Source: Dryocosmus kuriphilus (taxonomy: Eukaryota > Arthropoda > Insecta > Hymenoptera > Cynipidae). From it: a DNA stretch of 64,000 bases. The stretch lies in assembly GCA_038277395.1 (NCBI GenBank), contig CM076191.1:179846552-179910551 (forward strand). The letters run 5' to 3'. The notes beneath the pieces are model-generated. The model had not been told where the DNA came from. It saw only the letters and a program-made list of their open reading frames with translations, and did not search any database. Positions within the stretch are counted from its first letter, which is position 1; every line of letters starts with the position of its first letter. Position numbers and translations under genes: made by a program. This document shows positions 11,304-23,022 of this stretch, one piece after another.

Positions 11304-12676
11304 TCAAAACTTAATTAAAGGTTTAAATTCTGGAGGGAAAAATTTTTGTTTAAACCTAAGATTTAAATTATTATCAATTTTGTTGATGAAAACATTTTCT
11401 ATAACCTTCCTTCGGGCTTTTTGGTTTTCAATGGCAAGAATTTTGAAATCAGTAAAATCAAAATAATGTCCTTGGTCAAGATAATATTCAGAAAGGGCTG
11501 TGTGGTTTGATGTACTTGGATTAATTATTGAATTTTTATGTTCACGAATGCGACAATGTATAGATCTACCAGTCTCTCCGATGTAGCAAGAGTTACAATT
11601 TTTACAATTTATCTTGTAGATAACACCAGAAAGTTTATCTTTAGGTAGAGGATCTTTAAGATTGTCAAAAAATTTAAATGATGTTTTTAAAAGGTTTATG
11701 AATAGTTTTTTATGTTATAACGATTTAAAATCTTTTGTATTTGTTCAGAAAGGTTATAAATATATGGAATAACCGTGCAATTTTTAAAATCTATATTTTT
11801 GTTTGTATAACTATCAGAATTGTAGAAATGATTGGTTTCTTTTTTTAAGCAAAAGTCTATTAAAGATTTTGGATAACCATTTTCTAAAAGAGTTTTTTTA
11901 ATTAGATTAATGTTATTTTTCCTGAATTTTATATTTGATATACGTAACATTCTAAAGAAGAGACCTGTAACCACATCAATTTTGTGACTTTTTGGATGTG
12001 AAGAAGAAAAATTTAAATACCTACCAGACCAAGTTGATTTATGAAAACAATCAATCAACAAAGAATTACAACTTGTCCTAATAATTAAAGTGTCTAAAAA
12101 CTAATTTTGGAATCTTTTTCAATTTCAATAGTAAATTTTATATTTTGATCAAAAGAGTTGAAAGTATTTAAAACGAAATCAATTTTATCTATAGGAATAG
12201 CAGTGATTATATCATCGACAAAGCGAAAGAAGAAAGGTATGGGAAAAGGTAAAAGCGATAAACAATTTATTTCTAAATCTTCCATAACTAAATTTGCAGC
12301 CACTGGAGAGAGTGGAGTGGAGACCCCATAGCTAAACCTAAAATCTGTTTATAAGTGTTACCATTAAAATTGAAATATGTGGAATTTAGACAGATCTTTA
12401 CCAAGTTTAAAAATTCTTCCATTGGGATGGAGGTAAATTGAGAGATTGTAACCCACAATGTTTCAATGCAATCAAAAACTTTTTTAGTTGGAATGTTGTT
12501 AAACATAGAAATCACATCAAGTAACTATTAGACTCTAATTTTGAAATTATTTTATTTATGTTATCTTGAATTGTGGAATTATACTGAAATCTAGAATTGG
12601 CATATAATTTTTGATCAGAAAGTAAAAAGATCATTTTTTTAAAGTAATCTGATTTTTCCATGGCTACAGTCACTTG
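11304..12676 (-). pseudogene. PLE-B left copy: RT/GIY-YIG, truncated and deleted
   Basis: The frames at 12515-12288, 12303-12094 and 12061-11696, plus the endonuclease down to the stop at 11304-11306, are pieces of one PLE protein. Recognisable blocks are VISMFNNIPTKKVFD (motif A), GLAMGSPL (motif B), FFFRFVDDIITAIP (motif C) and KSTWSGRYLNFSSSHP. The GIY-YIG module is SCYIGETGR followed by CRIREHK. There is an internal deletion at about 12527, a 5-bp insertion near 12310 that breaks motif B, and the T-run deletion shared with the right copy near 12098. It cannot encode an intact enzyme. Confidence 0.88.
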
Positions 12677-12679
12677 TAG

Positions 12680-14452
12680 TTATGCGATTACGAATTATAT
12701 GTTACGAGATTTATATATGTTAATAGTTCAAAGTTTAAGCAGTCTGTTAACACAAATTGCATTAGGAATTTTAAGTTGGAAAATCCCAATATCATGTTTA
12801 TGAAGGCAGATAAAGGTCAAGTGACTGTAGCCATGGAAAAATCAGATTACTTTGAAAAAATGAACTTTTTACTTTCTGATCAAAAATTATATGCCAATTC
12901 TAGATTTCAGTATAATTCCACAATTCAAGATAACATAAATAAAATAATTTCAAAATTAGAGTCTAATAGTTATACATATTGGTCATATTGATGCTAAAAC
13001 TTTAAAAATTTATTCTTCCACCACTCCTAGAGCTTATGGCTTGCCAAAAATTCATAAGGATAATAATCCACTTAGATTAATTGTTTCTACTATTGATGGT
13101 CCAACATATAAGTTATCAAAATTTTTGTCTAAAATCTTAAATAACGTGATTGGTAAAACCCCTCGTCATATTACTGATACTCTTTCTTTCGTTCAAAAGC
13201 TAAAATCTCAAAACATTCCTTCTGATTATGTTCTGGTGTCACTTGATGTGATTTCTATGTTTAACAACATTCCAACTAAAAAAGTTTTTGATTGCATTGA
13301 AACATTGTGGGTTACAATCTCTCAATTTACCTCCATCCCAATGGAAGAATTTTTAAACTTGGTAAAGATCTGTCTAAATTCCACATATTTCAATTTTAAT
13401 GGTAACACTTATAAACAGATTTCAGGTTTAGCTATGGGGTCTCCACTCTCTCCAGTGGCTGCAAATTTAGTTATGGAAGATTTAGAAATAAATTGTTTAT
13501 CGCTTTTACCTTTTCCCATACCTTTCTTCTTTCGCTTTGTCGATGATATAATCACTGCTATTCCTATAGATAAAATTGATTTCGTTTTAAATACTTTCAA
13601 CTCTTTTGATCAAAATATAAAATTTACTATTGAAATTGAAAAAGATTCCAAAATTAGTTTTTAGACACTTTAATTATTAGGACAAGTTGTAATTCTTTGT
13701 TGATTGATTGTTTTCATAAATCAACTTGGTCTGGTAGGTATTTAAATTTTTCTTCTTCACATCCAAAAAGTCACAAAATTGATGTGGTTACAGGTCTCTT
13801 CTTTAGAATGTTACGTATATCAAATATAAAATTCAGGAAAAATAACATTAATCTAATTAAAAAAACTCTTTTAGAAAATGGTTATCCAAAATCTTTAATA
13901 GACTTTTGCTTAAAAAAAGAAACCAATCATTTCTACAATTCTGATAGTTATACAAACAAAAATATAGATTTTAAAAATTGCACGGTTATTCCATATATTT
14001 ATAACCTTTCTGAACAAATACAAAAGATTTTAAATCGTTATAACATAAAAACTATTCATAAACCTTTAAAAACATCATTTACATTTTTTGACAATCTTAA
14101 AGATCCTCTACCTAAAGATAAACTTTCTGGTGTTATCTACAAGATAAATTGTAAAAATTGTAACTCTTGCTACATCGGAGAGACTGGTAGACCTATACAT
14201 TGTCGCATTCGTGAACATAAAAATTCAATAATTAATCCAAGTACATCAAACCACACAGCCCTTTCTGAACATTATCTTGACCAAGGACATTATTTTGATT
14301 TTACTGATTTCAAAATTCTTGCCATTGAAAACCAAAAAGCCCGAAGGAAGGTTATAGAAAATTTTTTCATCAACAAAATTGATAATAATTTAAATCTTAG
14401 GTTTGAACAAAAATTTTTCCCTCCAGAATTTAAACCTTTAACTAAGTTTTGA
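12680..14452 (+). pseudogene. PLE-B right copy: RT/GIY-YIG, near full length
   Basis: The frame opens just right of the junction (LCDYELYVTRFIYVN) and includes the N-terminal PLE block MFMKADKGQVTVAMEKSDYF. A frameshift near 12985 separates it from the RT core GLPKIHKDNNPLRLIVSTID. The core carries LVSLDVISMFNNIPT (motif A), ISGLAMGSPLSPVAANLVME (motif B) and FRFVDDIITAIP (motif C with its two Asp). A 1-nt loss in a T run at about 13661 shifts frame before STWSGRYLNFS. The GIY-YIG nuclease follows with CKNCNSCYIGETGRPIHCR and a conserved EN residue block near IENFFINKID, stopping at TGA 14450-14452. Only two frame errors separate it from a continuous frame. No 5' leader is visible, so it may be 5'-truncated at the junction. 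Confidence 0.9.
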
Positions 14453-14868
14453 TAAAAGCGGGTTCTTCCTTATCTGTATAATGACACGTGATTTTCGGAT
14501 TTCCTAACTTGCTAACATTGAGTTTTTGTTCCACTCAGTCTTGTTTCATCCACCCTGACTCACGTTTGTGTTTTGTGTTCTTGTCTTAACTATGTAAATA
14601 AAACAAACTAATTTAAGACATACTGTAAAAAATGTTTATTCAAACTTGTTATTTTGTTTGAAAATAAGAGATATGTTCTCGTTGATTTTTAAAATTTATT
14701 TATAATATGAAATTTATATCTTCTTAATACTTCAGGTATGTCAACATAACCTTTAAAATTTTCTGTAACTCTTGTTGCTTACTTCTAGTAAACTTTCTTT
14801 TTTCACAATTGTATTTTAAGGTGTATTTTTTATAACATATTTTGTATAATTCTTAGGATTATTAAAGA

Positions 14869-14899
14869 CTGATGAGGACTTCCATGAAAATCGAAACGT
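14869..14899 (+). ncRNA. Hammerhead-like motif in PLE-B right terminus
   Basis: CTGATGAG at 14869 is followed by a short weak stem and CGAAACGT. It lies about 420 bp after the endonuclease stop. It mirrors the motif at 10858-10888 and differs from it by small changes in the helix II loop. Confidence 0.42.
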
Positions 14900-14973
14900 T
14901 TCGAACTTAAATTCACATGTTTGTTTTCATTTTTCGTTGACCCTGAAACTGGATGACTTTTCGTAAACAAACA

Positions 14974-14989
14974 ACTAGGATCTTTCATT
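14974..14989. repeat. Right target-site duplication of the PLE dimer
   Basis: This is an exact 16-bp match to 10738-10753. Confidence 0.9.
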
Positions 14990-15733
14990 CGTTTCTCCGG
15001 ATTGAAGAAAAATAAACTAAATTAAAGTAGAATGAAAAGGAGTGGTCACAAAAAAATCGGGGAATAAGAACGAAAAAACGTAAAACTAACCAAATAAATC
15101 AAACAGATGAAGGGGAAAGAGTCGAAATTACACGAAAAAATACTAAAGTATTAATCTAAAAATTACACAAAATGTGGGGAAATAAATCACAAATGACAAA
15201 ATCATGTGACGAGTTCTAAGGAACTGATAAAAGGATCACAATGAAGTTAAATGAAAATGAGTCTAAAATATTACTAAAAGGGAAACAAAATATCAAGTGC
15301 AATCACAGTTTAGACAAATTTCAACATAAAATAAACAGTAAAAAGTCATGTGAAATAAAATCCGAATTCCTTTAAATTAACAAAACTAACCTTAATCAGA
15401 ACACACAAATTAACCACCACTAATAATTCAAAATAACGATATTTATCACTTTCTTCCCCCGAAAGATTCCACGATACGTCCTTACAATCTGGAAGCTGCT
15501 TCACGAAAGATGACCAGAAAACAGCGTTGTTAATTTCTTAATAACGGGCTCGATCCTAATTTGTTATTATTAGACATCCTGTTGCGTTGCTACGTAACGT
15601 AGTTAGAGCAGAAAATTGTCAAATTCGTAGTTCAAAGGGGTGTTGCAGTAGTCCAAATAATAATGTTGTATTTTACAGTTGATATTTTCCAAACAATTCC
15701 AACTTGATCCAATTGATGATAGATCGTCATATT
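14990..15733. other. No gene seen
   Basis: AT-rich DNA that would have been continuous with 10280-10737 before the PLE insertion. No protein, RNA or repeat features were recognised. Confidence 0.45.
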
Positions 15734-16640
15734 ATTGGTGTCCCAAATAATCCGTACATCACGCTGGCCAAAGTAAACTCAATACCGTCGAATTTGCCTG
15801 AATCGTCTCTATGTCGTCAAACCGGTGTCCTCTGAGTGGATTTTTCAATTTTGGAAATAGCCAAAAGTCACAGGGAGCAATGTCGGGACTGTACGTAGAC
15901 TGGTGAAGCTGTAAGACTGTGTGCTTTGTCAAATAATACTATACAAGGTTCGATGAATGCGCTGCTATCGTGGTGAAGAAGCCAGTCACCGCTTGATCAA
16001 AGCTGAGGCCGTTTTCTTCTAATTACTTCACGCAGTCTTTTCAGAACTTCACGATAAAATTCTTTATTGATTGTCTGAGCTATAGGAGCGTATTCGTGGT
16101 GTACAACATCTTCATAATCGAAAAAAAACAATCAACATTGACTTGACATTCCTCCGAATTTGACGTGCTTTTTTCAGTCGTGGCTCGGATGGAAGCTTCC
16201 ACTGTGAAGACTGTTGTTTTCTTTCGGGACCATACACATAAACTCATGATTCATCACCAGTAATGGTCTTTTTGAGTACATTTCCATAATCCGAAACCAT
16301 TTCCAAGTTGTCCTGAGCTTCTTCGAAGCGAAGCTTTTTCTGCTCTTCTGTGAGCAATTTTGGAATAAATTTTGCACACACACGAGCTATTTTCAGTTTC
16401 TCGGTTAAAATTTCGCAAGTATTAGTTTTCGGAATTCTAAGATCATATTCTAGTTCGCGCACAGTCAACCGGCGATCTTCTTTAATCGCAAGTCGCACAC
16501 GCTCGATATTTTTCGGTGTTGTTGTACTTGAAGGACGGCCGCAGCGCGATTCACTGTCAACAGATTGGCGGCCAACTTTAAACCGCTTGTACAACTCATA
16601 TATCTGATTTTTACCCATACATAATTTTCAAGGTTAAAAC
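15734..16640 (-). mobile_element. mariner fragment, minus strand
   Basis: The left edge keeps a decayed terminal repeat (ggtgtcccaaataatccgta, compare the family end at 59357). The transposase reads on the minus strand from about 16618. The N-terminal part and the right terminal repeat are missing, and part of the C-terminal tail is deleted near 15790. It belongs to the same family as 23023-24599, 27301-28086 and 59357-60685. Confidence 0.8.
15780..16618 (-). pseudogene. mariner transposase fragment
   Basis: The open stretch 16618-16244 reads YELYKRFKVGRQSVDSESRC, VRLAIKEDRRLTVRELEYDL, FIPKLLTEEQKKLRFEEAQ and TITGDES with the first catalytic Asp. After a stop it continues in pieces through SSQWKLPSE, MLIVFFDYEDVVHHEYAP and SSGDWLLHHD. 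The HHDNAPAH block is disrupted by a small deletion. The first roughly 45 residues, with the start Met, are absent. Confidence 0.82.
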
Positions 16641-16867
16641 TTAAAGAAACTAAGTTTTATGACAATCAAATTTGCCAGTAATTTCATAGCCATATTTGCA
16701 AGCAACGTAAAAAGTACATTGATATAGAAGGTTAAAAAAATATAAAATATTTATGAACTCGTTTTTAACAAAAATTCAATCTCTATCTATTATTGTGAGT
16801 TTGATAACTGTTCAAATTTATGTGTCGAATTTTTGTGCAAATAAGCAAATAGCACTGTGCAAGTAAA

Positions 16868-17095
16868 ATAATAGAATAACCTCGAAATCCCCTTAATATT
16901 TACAGAATTTAATTACACAAATCCAATATTTTACTATTAATTATAATGTGTTTTTTTAGGAGAAGAATTGCTTTTAGTTTTTATCAAAACTTTTATAACT
17001 TTGCACATTACATCTAATCTTGAAATGGAGAATCTAAAGTATACATTTTTCGGTATTGTAATAAAAACCTTGTATGCAACGACTCTTGCAATTTA
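16868..17095. repeat. Dispersed repeat, copy A (partner at 36556-36786)
   Basis: About 230 bp run from aatagaataacctcga to tatgcaacgactctt and recur in the same orientation at 36556-36786 with scattered differences. Both copies sit next to PLE sequence, so this may be part of a PLE flank or an older repeat. No coding content is visible. Confidence 0.7.
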
Positions 17096-17286
17096 TGAAT
17101 TTATGAATTCATGAAATTCGCGAGAGTCAATTTTCACATAAAACTAATACCTACTGTCTCATTCAGATGAGAATGTAATAAAAAAAATTGCATTTTTCAG
17201 ACAAACTATGTAAAATATTAAAAAATTCATGCGGTATTGAAGAAGGCAACGCATCCAGACAATTTTTCAGTTTAAGATATTTAAGA

Positions 17287-17319
17287 ACGTTTCGTTTCTC
17301 GGCCGAGCAACCTCATCAG
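17287..17319 (-). ncRNA. Hammerhead-like motif of PLE-C
   Basis: On the minus strand CTGATGAG is followed by a helix of GTT/AAC and CTCG/CGAG, then GAAACG. The long helix II has one mismatch. As in the other copies, one unpaired G separates CTGATGA from the helix. Confidence 0.45.
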
Positions 17320-18220
17320 ATTAGTACAAAACCGAGAAATTACATATTTGGTTAGTAAGGATATTTTTAAGCGTAGAAGAACATTTTTCAGAGGAACTTA
17401 CCGAAAGGTTATGAATAGTTGAAGGTTGACATTATGTATTTGAAGGATGTTTTTTATTTTAGAAAAAAATTGGAAAACATAAGGAAAACAGAAGTTTTTT
17501 TGGTACTCAGCATCCTCACTAGAAAACAATGGAAAGGAGGTTAGAAAGGTTGATGCAATTGAAGTGAATTGTTGAAATTGTGAAGGTTTATTTATATAAA
17601 GGGAGTCTAAATGTAGTAGGACAAGTATTTAATTAATTTATAAGGTGAGAATGGCATTTTAAAGGTTTTTTATAAAAATTTGGAATATTATAAACGTAAA
17701 AAGAATTCAATGTAAGGTATGAACAGGTAGAACGGTTCAATTACGAATAAGGGTTGTGAAAACGGAATTAATATGTGATGTGATAATATGAATATTATTT
17801 ATATATAATATGTTCAGTGAATGAATTCAATGTAGAATGGTCAGAATTCATGTCTGTATTAAGAATTTAGGGGACTGTGAAGGTATAATAAAAATTTGAA
17901 TTGGAATTATTTTGGAGGTTAGAATTAGAATGTTTTATGAAATTTAAGAATTTAGAATTGAATAATTTTTTGATACCTTGAGGAGTAGTGATGAAGTAAA
18001 ATTATTCATTAACCTTTGAGGAAACATAGTTAATAATTGTTGAAAGTAATTGATAAAAATTTCTTTGATTGGAGAGGTACAAAAGCGTACCACTCCATGG
18101 TGAAGGATGCTGAATACTGACGGGGTGGAAAGTTTTTTGGAAGAGGGGGAATTTAAATTGAAGGAAAGGCGCTAATTTAAAAAAAATGAATATATAGTGT
18201 TGCGATAATGAGGATAAAAT

Positions 18221-19505
18221 TCAATTAGTAATGTTATTTAAAACAGAGTTGTAAGCAGGTTTGTAAAATTGGAGATCTGTAATTTTATTTAAAACATTAT
18301 CACCTTTTTTCTTAATGTACAACATTTCAACAAAGGTTCCTTTATAATAATTTGATTCTTTGTGTAGAATTTTTATGTCGTCCCATTTGATAGAAGATGG
18401 ATCGCTATCATGGTTTGAATGGACATGCTTGGCAATTTCTTTATGATTTTTGATGCAATGTTGAATATTTCTCTTGTGTTCGTTTCTTCTAGTTTCTAAG
18501 GATCTTTTAGTTTGTCCTATATAGGACATGCCACAAACACAATCTAATTCATAAAGAACATTGCATTGATCGAGTTTGTTTAAAGGGTCTTTTCCAAGTT
18601 TTATAAAAAGGTCAAATTTTGATTCAATTTTGAAAATAGTGTCTATGTTGAAATTGGAAAAAAGTCTGCGAATTTGGTACGAGATACCTGGGTAAAAATT
18701 GAAGGAAACAATTGTTTTATCTGGAATCTGGAAAAGTCTGTGTCTAATATGTTTTTAAATAAAAGAAATGGGATCATTTTTATATTCTAGAGCTTTTTTA
18801 ACAAATAGGATATTATCATGGTGAAAACATTGTTCAGAGAGGAGGATAGCAGAATCTAACAAATTTTTTATAACAGCAATCTTTTGATGGACAGGATGGT
18901 TTTAATAGAAATTAAGAAATCTACCTGAATAAGTGCTTTTCCTGTACCAATTCGTAATTATGTTATTGGAAGAATTTCTTCTAATTTTTAGGTTTAAAAA
19001 ATTAATAGATTTTTCATTTTTATTTCATGAGTAAACTGTAGTCTATCATGATAACTATTAAAACAAGATATAGTTTGTTGATTTTTTTCTTTAGGTATGA
19101 TGAGAAACGTATCATCTACATATCTGAGAAAGATATGAATTTTGAAATCGAGTTTTTTGAACACTTCAACCTCTAAGTCCTGTAAGATAATTTCGGCTAA
19201 AATGCCGGAAATGGGAGAACCCATAGGTGTACCAAATTTTTGATTGTAGAATTTATTATTAAATTGAAAGGAAGTGGAATTCATGAGGAAGGAAATAGCT
19301 TCTTGGAATTCATCTAATGGAATATTAGTTGATTTTTTAATAAAAGACCATTTCTTATCAATGCCGGATAAAACTAAGTCAAGAGCAATGTTAGTGAAAA
19401 GTGAAGAGACGTCGAGAGATAGAAATATGTGGTTTTTTGGAAATTTAACTTTTTAAATGGAATCATGAAATGAGATGGAATTTTTAACAAATAGTTTTGA
19501 CTGAA
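18221..19505 (-). pseudogene. PLE-C reverse transcriptase and GIY-YIG endonuclease
   Basis: From 19505 the minus strand reads KFPKNHIFLSLDVSSLFTNI (motif A), FGTPMGSPISGILAEIILQD (motif B) and FLRYVDDTFLIIPKE (motif C). It continues with TNWYRKSTYSGRFLNFY and, after minor breaks, LDCVCGMSYIGQTKRSLETR of the GIY-YIG nuclease, ending at 18221. Stops occur at about 18900, 18755 and in motif A's lead-in. The nuclease portion is open for 102 residues. It is a different PLE lineage from PLE-B, judged by the divergence of all blocks. Confidence 0.87.
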
Positions 19506-19539
19506 AATTTGAATTTTGGAAAGAATGTATGATGGATAA

Positions 19540-19830
19540 AACCAGAATCGTTAATCAAAAATCGGTGGCCAACGAACTCGTTCTTTAAAGCGTAATCCAA
19601 TCCGATTATTCCTTCAAGGGTTATCGTGCTAAAGGGCAAGAAAGAGAATGATACAACTATGACAACGACAACAACGACAGACAGAGGCCAACTTAAAAAC
19701 ATATTTGCTCGTATTCGGAGTGTCTCAAAACGTCGAAATTTCATGAAATCTGCGAAAGTCTGTTTCGACATCAAACTAATACCTTCTTATTGAGATGAGA
19801 ATGTAAAAGTAATTAGGGAAAAAACTGTAT
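19540..19830. repeat. Dispersed repeat with GACAAC-type core (partner at 55860-56150)
   Basis: The order gaactcgt, ttatcgtgctaa, acaacgacaacgacag, agtgtctcaaaacgt, aaactaatacctt and ttgagatgagaatgtaaaa is shared with 55860-56150. The last blocks also occur near 17140-17180. The start (gataaaaccagaatcgtt) also resembles the end of the 28487-29076 repeat, so these may be parts of one longer family. It is non-coding. Confidence 0.65.
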
Positions 19831-20687
19831 TAATCTATATGCCATTCTAAGTCAAATGCACATTTTGACTCAAAACTCGAAATTCAATAGGTTCTACAAA
19901 GTTCTCTTTTGGTTCCAGGATATTGGAAATCTCCCATCTCTGAACAAAGTTAATAACTCCATAATATATTCAACTCGCGCTTCGCGCTCGATACGGTCTC
20001 TACCTCGCCCCAAGCGCTCGATATTTGTACATTCCTCCAATTTGGTACGCATAGACCTTTTAAAATTAAAGATCAAACCACTGGCTTCGAAAGAAGATTG
20101 AATTATGGATGTTTAATAATATTTTGCGCGATTAAAACAGAAACTAAGTTTATTATAAAAAAATACAATAATATGATTCAAATTTATAGATCTTATTGAA
20201 GCATATAATCTTACTTCCTAACATGTTTTTCGTTTTCCGTATAGTTTGTCGGAAAAATTGAATTCTCGATCGTTATTAATGAAAATAAGTAAACTTATTT
20301 AAGAAAACTTTTCTTTAGCGATTTTATTTATTTAAAAAAAGCGAAAACGAATTCCATAAGGTTATACATCAGATTATGTAATATAGCAGATAAGGAGTAA
20401 TTGTACCATTCTTAACGTAAGAATATCGACATAAATTGCCGTGTCCAACCTTGAGAAAATGTGTCGTGTGAAATTTGATTTACCCTCGTAAATTGTAGGC
20501 GGTATTGATTCAACACAACTAAATTCGGTAAAAAACTATGAATACCTATCTAACATTACACAGCTATATTTACTAAACAAAGTAAATATTTAAAGTTTGA
20601 ACTCAAATGGGTTAAATTCGGCATCTCAAAACTCTGTACGTGTAGATTTTACGAAAACAGTTTTCTTCATATATAAAACTGTGGTAA
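19831..20687. other. No gene seen
   Basis: AT-rich DNA with no supported coding or RNA feature. A short open frame at 19856-20101 lacks any protein signature. Confidence 0.4.
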
Positions 20688-20961
20688 AATTATATATATG
20701 GGACGTTCTTTTTCAAACGGAACAGAGCTGTGCCCAAAATTTATATGGATGGATTTTAGTCATCGATAGCTTAAAATATTCCTTTTTGACCCCACTTTAT
20801 GGGCTCGTGTGGCTTTTTCGAAAATTTCAATATGGCGGCGAGAAAACACGAAAAAATTGAAAGATCAAATCAAAAAGCTTGTAAAAAAAGGATCATCATT
20901 CGATTCCATTGATTAAGGTCGTAAACTGTGCCAATTGACGTTCTCAAAAAATTAGTGTGGT

Positions 20962-21343
20962 CCCCGCCGGCAGGAATCGTTGTAGCAACGTTGTCACAAC
21001 CGTCACATTGTAACTTACCGACGAACGGTCACAACCGGAATAATGTTGTGGCAACGTTGCTGCAACCGGTAAAATGTCCGCTTATGTTGAACCAGAGGTT
21101 GAACGCCAATCGTTGCCCTAACGTTGTTTCGATTGGTTGCCGGTAGGTTGTCCCAACGTTGACGCACCGTCGGGAGCATGGAGCGCGATGGGAATCTACA
21201 AACTGTTATACGACGGTTGTGCAACGTTGCATCAACGTTGCATTATTAATATGCCAACAACAATTACAGAATAAAATACTTTTCAAATACTTTTATTGGA
21301 AAGTAAAAACAAGCTATAAAACTAGACTTATATATGTAATATA

Positions 21344-21385
<42 letters not shown>

Positions 21386-21604
21386 TATAATACCGACGAT
21401 GCGTCAACTTTGGGACAATCTACCGGCAACCAATCGAAACAACGTTAGGGCAACGATTGGCGTTCAACCTCTGGTTCAACATAAGCGGACATTTTACCGG
21501 TTGCAGCAACGTTGCCACAACATTATTCCGGTTGTGACCGTTCGTCGGTAAGTTACAATGTGACGGTTGTGACAACGTTGCTACAACGATTCCTGCCGGC
21601 GGGG
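20962..21604. mobile_element. 643-bp MITE with two 212-bp terminal inverted repeats
   Basis: The arms 20962-21173 and 21393-21604 are equal in length and almost perfectly complementary. They begin ccccgccggcagg and are rich in the palindrome aacgtt. The element sits inside the left arm of the foldback. The matching place in the right arm (about 22735) has the uninterrupted sequence, which reads agtgtggtaggttg after reverse complementing. The comparison supports a 2-bp (GT) duplication. The centre holds an AT microsatellite. It is non-autonomous and the superfamily is unknown. Confidence 0.85.
21349..21382. repeat. (AT)n microsatellite
   Basis: A run of about 17 AT units in the loop of the MITE at 20962-21604. 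Confidence 0.9.
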
Positions 21605-23022
21605 GTAGGTTGATGAAATTCAATATGGCGGAACCAAGATGTCGACTAAAATTTTGAAATCGTCACATTGGTGCAAAATTTGGTTTTCGGGGGTTTTTGA
21701 GGTCGCTGAATACGAATCCGAGGTCAGATTTTTAAAATGCGCAATAGCGGATCCAATATGGCGCGGAGAGACCCTGAAAATCCATCTAGGTTAAGAAACA
21801 ATGAACAGAATTGTCTTGGTGGAACATGTACGGGGGTTTTTGGGGCCGCTGAACACGAATCCGATGTCAGATTTTCAAAAATCCAAATGGCGGATTCAAT
21901 ATGGCGTCTAAAACCTCAAAATGGTAAAAATCTAATAAAAAAATCATCAGATTGATGTCAGATTTGGTTTGCGGAAATTTTCCAGGCTGCTGATCACGAG
22001 TACAAAGTCAGGTTTCCAAAATTCAATACGATAGACCAAATTTTAAAAAATCATGTCATGCCATCTCACGAAGTTATGATTTATTATGAAATAAAATATG
22101 AACTAATAATAACATCAACCAAATAAAGTCTAGTATTTTATATTACCTGTTTTACCTGTTTCTATCAAATGAAAAAAATGTCGGTTTCAATTGAGAATGT
22201 TGATAAAAGCTTTAAAAGCTCTCTGCGTCCGTTATTAGTCCATATTTTATTTCATACTAAATCACAAAATCATGAGATGACATGCCATGATTTTTTAAAA
22301 TTTGGTCTATCGTATTGAATTTTTCAAACCTGACTTTGTACTCGTGATCAGCAGCCTGGAAAATTTCCGCAAACCAAATCTGACATCAATCTGATGATCT
22401 TTTTATTAGATTTTTACGATTTTGAGGTTTTAGCCGCCATATTGAATCCAACATTTGGATTTTTGAAAACCTGACATCGGATTCACGTTCAGCGACCTCA
22501 AAAACCCCCGTACATGTTCCACCAAGACAATTCTGTTCATTGTTTCTTAGCCTAGCTGGATTTTCAGGGTCTCTCCGCGTCATATTGGATCCGCTATTGT
22601 GAATTTAAAAAATCTGACCTCGGATTCGTGTTCAGTGACTTCAAAAACCCCCGAAAACCAAATTTTGCGTCAATCTGACGATTTCGACATTTTAGTCGCC
22701 ATCTTGGATCCGCCATATTGAATTTGATCAACCTACCACACTAATTTTTTGAGGACGTCAATTAGCAATAGCTTACGACCTTAATCAATGGAATCGAACG
22801 ATGATCCTTTTCTTTACAAGCTTTTTGATTTGACCTTTCGATTTTTTCGTCGTTTCTCGCCGCGATATTGGGCCGCCATATTGAAATTTTTGAAAAGGCC
22901 ACATAAGCCCATAAAGTGGGGTCAAAAAGGAACATTTTAAGCTATCGATGACTAAAATCCATCCATATAAATTTTGGGCTCAGTTCTGTTCCGTTTGACA
23001 AAGAACGTCCCATATATATATA

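Larger units (their letters stand above)
10754..14973. mobile_element. Head-to-head Penelope-like dimer (PLE-B)
   Basis: Two PLE copies of the same family are joined at their 5' sides at 12676/12677. The left copy (10754-12676) points left and the right copy (12677-14973) points right. The arms are near-identical reverse complements. The left copy is truncated at its 5' end: its inner edge tttccatggctacagtcacttg matches the right copy at 12818. It also lacks about 265 bp internally, the equivalent of roughly 12976-13243. Exact 16-bp target duplications flank the whole structure, so it inserted as one unit or completed as one during integration. An inverted, 5'-truncated partner copy is a known Penelope habit. 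Each outer end carries a hammerhead-like motif. Confidence 0.92.
17280..19505 (-). mobile_element. Penelope-like element (PLE-C), 5'-truncated
   Basis: This PLE reads right to left. It starts inside the reverse transcriptase near 19505 and ends near 17280 after a hammerhead-like motif. About 0.9 kb of 3' non-coding sequence follows the endonuclease, similar in layout to PLE-B. The right boundary abuts a dispersed repeat at about 19540. Confidence 0.82.
20690..23022. mobile_element. Large foldback element, arms of about 785 bp
   Basis: The left arm (20690-22112, once the insertion at 20962-21604 is removed) is the reverse complement of the right arm (22231-23022), leaving a loop of about 118 bp. 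Each arm is built from tandem units of about 140 bp: the motif cgggggttttt, then cgctgaacacgaatccg, then caatatggcgg. In the left arm these occur at 21688, 21831 and a weaker one at 21971. No transposase is visible. The structure resembles foldback transposons, whose inverted repeats are internally repetitive. The right edge is interrupted by a mariner at the TA of 23021-23022. Confidence 0.82.
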
